Source: Calditenuis sp032249575 (GTDB lineage Archaea; Thermoproteota; Nitrososphaeria_A; Caldarchaeales; Calditenuaceae). From it: a DNA stretch of 9,730 nucleotides. Made by a program: the position numbers and the translations under genes. Shown here one piece after another: positions 6,134 to 9,730 of the stretch. Where the stretch lies: positions 1 through 9,730 of the forward strand of contig JAVVHL010000043.1 of the NCBI GenBank assembly GCA_032249575.1, given 5' to 3'. How positions within the stretch are numbered: position 1 is the stretch's first letter; every line of letters begins with the position of its first letter. The notes beneath the pieces are model-generated. The model worked only from the letters and a program-made list of their open reading frames with translations, was not told the DNA's origin and searched no databases.

Positions 6134-6141
6134 CTAATAAG
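6134..6141 (-). promoter_or_regulatory. TATA-like promoter of ychF-gltX
   Basis: The minus-strand octamer CTTATTAG lies in the 103-base gap between the coxAC stop and ychF. Its centre is about 30 bases before the TTG start, so the message would have a very short or no leader. The same gap carries a short T4 run (minus strand, near 6194-6199) that could end the cox transcript, but the evidence for that is thin. Confidence 0.4.
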
Positions 6142-6210
6142 TGATGGTCCTAGGATCGGAGGGCAAGGGCGCTCCGCGTGCCCAAGAGACCGAGAAAAGA
6201 TCAGAACGGC

Positions 6211-8547
6211 TCAGATCAGGTAGAACAGCGGGAAGAGGAAGACCCAGACGATGTCGACGAAGTGCCAGTAGTAGCCGAAGTACTCGAGCGCTTCCCAGTT
6301 CTCCTTGCCGTAGTGGCCCTTGGCTGCCCTGTAGATCAGGTAGATGAGGGCCAGGAGGCCTGCGGTTACGTGGGCTCCGTGGACACCTGTCGTCAGGAAG
6401 AAGGTCGATGCCGGTAGAGAGCTGGAGAAGGTTACGCCGTGCTCGAAAAGCTCCCTCCACTCGTTGTACTTGTTGAAGAGGAAGGCGAGCCCGAGGACCA
6501 AAGTCGCACCGAGGAACCCTGCCGCCAATTCCCTGCGGTCGGCCTTCGCCGATGCTAGCGCCAGTACCACGGTGAGGCTGCTCGTCAGGAGGATGAAGGT
6601 GTTAGTAGCGCCGTGCCATACGTCGAGCATCTGCCCCGGTGCAGGCCAGGTGCTGCTGGCAGCCCGGACGTAGAGGTACGCCGAGATCAGGATCCCGAAG
6701 AGCGTCACTTCGGAGGCTATGAAGGTCCACCAGCCGAGCTTGACCCTGTCCACCTTCTCGAAGGGCCACCGCTCACCGAAGGGCTCCTCGTGGGCGATGA
6801 AGCGCTCCCTCGCCCATCCCACGACCGAGATCGCGAAGACGATCAGGCCCGGTATCAAGAGCAGCTGATGGACCGTGAGGCCGGCCAGCGAGAGGAAGGC
6901 GCCCAGGCTCACCGCCAACGGGTAGACGGAGTAGTGCGTGGCCTCAGCCAGGTGATGGTGGGCTCCGTTGGTCGAGATGAAGGTCAGCTTACCGCCGGAG
7001 AAGCTCGGTATGGCAGGGAAGTTGCCAGGTGGTGGAGGCGACTCGGTGGCCCACTCGAGCGTGAAGGCTTCCCACGGGTTGTTACCGGCCGGCTTTCCGT
7101 TCCTGAGGCTGTAGAAGAAGTTCCAGAACATGATCAGGAATGAGAGCCCGAAGATTATGCCTCCGACCGTAGCGAGCTGGTGCCATATCGTCAGCTCAGG
7201 CTGATAGATGGGGACGCGCCTGGGCGTCTGCCAGGCGATGAATAGGGGGAAGTAGAGGAGGTTGTAGCCGATGAGCGCCGTGACGAAGTGGATCCTCCCC
7301 AGCCTCTCGTCGAACATCTTCCCGGTCATCTTCGGGTACCAGTAATAGAGGCCAGCGATCAGACCGAGGAGGCCGCCTCCGACCATGGTGTAGTGGAAGT
7401 GGGCGACGACGAAGTACGTCCCTCGGAGGATGTAGTCGAGGGCGTTGGAACCCAGGAAGACGCCAGTTATGCCGCCGACGATGAATACGCCGATCGCTCC
7501 AACCGCAAAGAGCAACGGAGTGCTGACCCTTATTTTCCCCTTGGCGAGCGAGTAGATGTAGGAGAGGATTATCGCGTCGAAAGGTATCGAGATCGCTATC
7601 GTCGTGATCGTGAAGACCCTCCTGATGTCCTGGCTTATCCCTGTGTTGAACATGTGGTGGCCCCAGACCAAGAAGCTGAGGACGGCGACTATCGTCATCG
7701 CGATCATGACGGCGTTCCTTCCGTAGAGGTGCCTCCTCGTCGATGCCTGGATCACCTCAGCTATGACACCCAAAGCCGGGAAGAGGACGATGTAGACCTC
7801 CGGGTGCCCGAAGAACCAGAAGACGTGGTCCCAGAGCAAAGAGCCTCCCTCCGGACTCGAAAGGTAGACCGTTCCGAGCAGCCTGTCAGAGGCGATCAGG
7901 ATTATGCCGGCGAGGAGCGACGGGAACGCATAGAGCATCATCAGAACCGTCAGCAGCACTGTGAACGTGAACATCGGCAACGCCCTTATTGTCAGCCCCT
8001 GGGCCCTCGACCTGAAGATGGTTGCTACGAAGTTCACCGTCGAGACCGTGACCGATGCTGTCAGCAGCGCGAGCCCGAGGCCTCCTGTGTTCACGCCGAC
8101 GTACGGTGAGAACCTCGAGGTAGTCAGGGGAGCGTAAAGCGTCCAACCGGCATCGATCGCACTGTCCTGGAAGAAGGATATGACGGCTAGGATCCCTCCG
8201 AAGAGGTAGAGCCAGTAGCTGAGCGCGTTGAGCCTCGGGAACGCAAGGTCGCGCGCTCCGATCTGCAACGGGACCACATAGTTGGCGAGGGCGAAGGCGA
8301 GCGGCGATATAACGAAGAGGATCATTATCAGTCCGTGCATCGTGACAGCTTGGTTGAACTGCTGCGCGTTCAGCAGCTTGATCGTCGGGTCAGCCAGCTG
8401 GAGCCTGAAGAGGAGCGCAAGGACCCCTCCGAAGACCAGGAAGTACAGCGAGGTGACGAGGTAGAGTATTCCGATGTCCTTGTGGTCGGTCGTCGTGAGC
8501 CAGCGCCTTAACGAGGACGCGGGCAAATGATGGGCGTGCTCCGCCAT
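6211..8547 (-). CDS. coxAC: Fused haem-copper oxidase subunits I and III (CoxA-CoxC)
   Basis: This 778-residue membrane protein fuses the catalytic subunit I (about 1-505) to subunit III (about 535-778) of a terminal oxidase that reduces oxygen and pumps protons. Subunit I has haem a ligand His71, CuB ligands His248 and His297-His298, the HPEVY motif with Glu250 and Tyr252, and VAHFHY with His383 (haem a3) and His385. Asn89, Asp100 and Asn107 match the D-channel entrance. At the K-channel lysine position there is Ile326 instead. After a linker with SPPPPG, subunit III shows FIASEVTLFG (609-618), NTFILLTSS (649-657), GVHGAHVTAGL (721-731) and YWHFVDIVWVF (760-770). I chose the ATG at 8547 because AAGGAGGTG lies six bases upstream; the ATG at 8565 would place that site inside the gene. 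It follows the coxB stop by one base. Fused I-III is also known from Sulfolobus SoxM. Confidence 0.96.
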   Translation of the reverse strand: MAEHAHHLPASSLRRWLTTTDHKDIGILYLVTSLYFLVFGGVLALLFRLQLADPTIKLLNAQQFNQAVTMHGLIMILFVISPLAFALANYVVPLQIGARDLAFPRLNALSYWLYLFGGILAVISFFQDSAIDAGWTLYAPLTTSRFSPYVGVNTGGLGLALLTASVTVSTVNFVATIFRSRAQGLTIRALPMFTFTVLLTVLMMLYAFPSLLAGIILIASDRLLGTVYLSSPEGGSLLWDHVFWFFGHPEVYIVLFPALGVIAEVIQASTRRHLYGRNAVMIAMTIVAVLSFLVWGHHMFNTGISQDIRRVFTITTIAISIPFDAIILSYIYSLAKGKIRVSTPLLFAVGAIGVFIVGGITGVFLGSNALDYILRGTYFVVAHFHYTMVGGGLLGLIAGLYYWYPKMTGKMFDERLGRIHFVTALIGYNLLYFPLFIAWQTPRRVPIYQPELTIWHQLATVGGIIFGLSFLIMFWNFFYSLRNGKPAGNNPWEAFTLEWATESPPPPGNFPAIPSFSGGKLTFISTNGAHHHLAEATHYSVYPLAVSLGAFLSLAGLTVHQLLLIPGLIVFAISVVGWARERFIAHEEPFGERWPFEKVDRVKLGWWTFIASEVTLFGILISAYLYVRAASSTWPAPGQMLDVWHGATNTFILLTSSLTVVLALASAKADRRELAAGFLGATLVLGLAFLFNKYNEWRELFEHGVTFSSSLPASTFFLTTGVHGAHVTAGLLALIYLIYRAAKGHYGKENWEALEYFGYYWHFVDIVWVFLFPLFYLI

Positions 8548-8548
8548 C

Positions 8549-9175
8549 TCACCCACCTCCTTCATACCAGGACTTGAACTCCTGCTCGGTAACGGCGACT
8601 ATCCTGCCGATCATCGTGCCATGCCCCGTGCCGCAGAGCTCGAAGCACCTGACCTCATATGTCCCAGGGACCTTGATGACGGTCCAGTAGGTGTTGATCT
8701 TGCCCGGTATCGCGTCTATCCCGATGCCCAACGAGAGGACGCCGAACTTGTGGAAGACGTCGCGACTGGTGACGTAGAACTTGATCGGTCTGTTGATCGG
8801 GACCCTCGCCTCGCCTAGCACCGTCTTTCCGTTAGGGTACGTGAACTCCCAGCCCCACTGGAACGCTGTCACGCGTATCTCGAGCGAGTCGGCTGGAGGC
8901 GTCTCGAGGTACGCTAGCGTCGAGAAGGTGCTGAAGATCAAGGTGATGACGATCGTCGCACTGAGGGCGATGGAGATCAGCAGCTTGTAGGGGAAACCTT
9001 CCGAAGCGGGCAGCTCCCCCAGTTCGACGTCCTTACCCTTGACCTCCTTCGCCCTGACATGCTTCACGAGGTGGTAGAGCATGTAACCCATCACGACCAC
9101 GAAGACCAGAGTCCCCAGCGTCAGGAACGTGTTGAAGAGGGAGTAGACGGCATCGGCCGCCGTGCTCACCATCAT
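8549..9175 (-). CDS. coxB: Haem-copper oxidase subunit II with CuA centre
   Basis: This 208-residue membrane-anchored subunit takes electrons from the respiratory donor at its binuclear CuA centre and passes them to subunit I. Two membrane helices are at about residues 15-38 and 64-88. The extracytoplasmic cupredoxin domain carries the aromatic QWGWEF motif (106-111) and a complete CuA set: His142, Cys177, Glu179 (backbone), Cys181, His185 and Met188 in CFELCGTGHGTM. No CXXCH haem-c motif is present, so it is not a caa3-type fusion. It starts at one of two consecutive ATGs (9175 or 9172), with GGGAG just upstream. It is the first gene of the operon; its final codons contain the Shine-Dalgarno site of coxAC. 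Confidence 0.96.
   Translation of the reverse strand: MMVSTAADAVYSLFNTFLTLGTLVFVVVMGYMLYHLVKHVRAKEVKGKDVELGELPASEGFPYKLLISIALSATIVITLIFSTFSTLAYLETPPADSLEIRVTAFQWGWEFTYPNGKTVLGEARVPINRPIKFYVTSRDVFHKFGVLSLGIGIDAIPGKINTYWTVIKVPGTYEVRCFELCGTGHGTMIGRIVAVTEQEFKSWYEGGG
8554..8562 (-). promoter_or_regulatory. Shine-Dalgarno site of coxAC, inside the coxB coding end
   Basis: On the minus strand AAGGAGGTG is a near-perfect anti-Shine-Dalgarno complement. It is six bases before the ATG at 8547 and overlaps the last coxB codons (Glu-Gly-Gly). It fixes the coxAC start and suggests coupled translation of the two subunits. Confidence 0.85.
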
Positions 9176-9333
9176 TGAAGGCTCCCGCCTGTCACGATAT
9201 TAACCCATATTAGGGTATCGCATTCGAGTTCCGATATGTGTCAGATCGCTGCGCAGAATCCGGAATCCGGGTCAGAAGCTCGAAGCAATCTCATCCCAAC
9301 GACTAACTGTCCATCCTGCACGTTTGAAGTGCC
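9176..9333. other. Control region between the TFE-beta gene and the cox operon
   Basis: These 158 bases hold no coding frame. The coxB-proximal part carries TATA-like strings. The middle part (9239-9276) has a tandem AATCCGG pair (9257-9263 and 9264-9270) after a CTGCGCAG palindrome (9249-9256), bracketed by two copies of GTCAGA (9239-9244 and 9271-9276). Such compact symmetry could be an operator, but I know of no regulator with this site. Confidence 0.45.
9196..9212 (-). promoter_or_regulatory. TATA element(s) of the cox operon
   Basis: The minus strand has TAATATGG followed by TTAATATC. The second is centred about 25 bases, and the first about 33 bases, before the coxB ATG at 9175. The nearer one would give a leaderless message; the farther one would leave a leader of a few bases and only part of the GGGAG site. 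Which is used cannot be told from sequence. Confidence 0.5.
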
Positions 9334-9711
9334 TCAGCCAGTGGTCTTTCCGTGTGCCTCCCTGTAGGACCGGACGACCCAGTCCTCGATCAAGGTGCAG
9401 CCGATCGGGCTGACGCTCTGGTCAGGACCGCAGTTGGGGTTGTAGGGGCAGAGGGGGCAAGGGGCGCCGAAAAGCGGAGAGGGGTCGAACTTCTTGATCA
9501 GAGGTATCAGCTTGAGCGTCCACCTGTCCTTCGCCAGAACCCTCTCCCTCCTCACATATCCCTTCTTCTCCAGCTTGATCGCCAGCCTGGAGCCCACCCT
9601 GCTCGAGACGCCTAGCCTTTGCCAGAGCTCCGACTGGAGGATCCCTTCCTCGTTCTCCAGAAGGATTTTTATCGCTTGGTCCTCTAACCGGGCGAGCTTA
9701 GAGGTCTGCAT
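9334..9711 (-). CDS. Transcription initiation factor TFE-beta (RPC39/RPC34 homologue)
   Basis: This 125-residue protein has an N-terminal winged helix (about 8-66: QSELWQRLGVSSRVGSRLAIKLEKKGYVRRE) and a C-terminal iron-sulfur motif. The cysteines Cys85-x2-Cys88-x5-Cys94-x10-Cys105, followed by a Trp at 111, match the spacing and surroundings of the 4Fe-4S site in human RNA polymerase III subunit RPC39 and archaeal TFE-beta, including the SP-x2-C element. TFE-beta pairs with TFE-alpha and helps open promoter DNA in TACK archaea. The ATG at 9711 follows GGAG closely (one base apart); only 19 upstream bases are visible, so the promoter is outside the window. The stop lies 158 bases before the cox operon start, so the two are probably separate transcripts. 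An ordinary MarR-like regulator with a metal site is the alternative, less likely given the exact Cys pattern. Confidence 0.85.
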   Translation of the reverse strand: MQTSKLARLEDQAIKILLENEEGILQSELWQRLGVSSRVGSRLAIKLEKKGYVRRERVLAKDRWTLKLIPLIKKFDPSPLFGAPCPLCPYNPNCGPDQSVSPIGCTLIEDWVVRSYREAHGKTTG

Positions 9712-9730
9712 TCTCCGCTCTACTGTTGAT

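Noticed and set aside
6190..6200. T-rich terminator after coxAC
   Set aside because: There are only four consecutive T residues on the minus strand and no stem; too weak to list as a feature.
7288..8109. Long plus-strand frame (273 codons) opposite coxAC
   Set aside because: Its Asp/Glu/Arg-rich, repeat-like translation is the antisense shadow of a membrane protein gene; no ribosome site or motif supports it.
8548..8565. Upstream ATG of coxAC at 8565
   Set aside because: The perfect AAGGAGGTG site lies downstream of it and six bases before the ATG at 8547, so the longer start is unlikely.

Overview
The window looks like a chromosomal segment of a GC-rich, probably thermophilic archaeon of the TACK (Thermoproteota-like) group. 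The reasons are archaeal ribosomal proteins L7Ae, S28e and L24e side by side, an archaeal-type GluRS and YchF-like GTPase, TATA/BRE promoter signals, and a gene for transcription factor TFE-beta with the RPC39-type iron-sulfur signature. A haem-copper oxidase indicates oxygen respiration. The lineage cannot be fixed further by eye. No mobile element, CRISPR array, rRNA or convincing tRNA was seen.

Layout. At the left edge is the 5' end of an unidentified minus-strand gene with a hydrophobic stretch. Bases 122-352 are non-coding and lead to a tight plus-strand ribosomal operon (L7Ae, S28e, L24e; 353-1161). A minus-strand protein of unknown function follows (1196-2110), with two helical-looking halves joined by an Ala/Pro/Thr linker, and then nucleoside diphosphate kinase on the same strand. 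A divergent promoter region separates ndk from a plus-strand pair: a 113-residue protein of uncertain family (possibly arcadin-1-like) and a 44-residue Cys/His zinc-ribbon-like protein. The 3' end of the small gene overlaps gltX by 14 bases, tail to tail.

The right half is all minus strand. A ychF-gltX unit encodes an Obg-family GTPase and glutamyl-tRNA synthetase. A coxB-coxAC operon encodes CuA subunit II and a fused subunit I-III of an A-type oxidase. TFE-beta starts near the right edge. The first half is mostly translation and nucleotide metabolism; the cox operon is the respiratory module.

The points most worth a second look are the fused CoxA-CoxC lacking the canonical K-channel lysine, the eroded KMSKS loop of the GluRS, and the repeated spacing of about 25-30 bases between TATA-like boxes and first-gene start codons, which suggests leaderless mRNAs. 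The uncharacterised 304-residue protein and the tiny zinc protein are the main unknowns. I see no clearly new multi-gene system.
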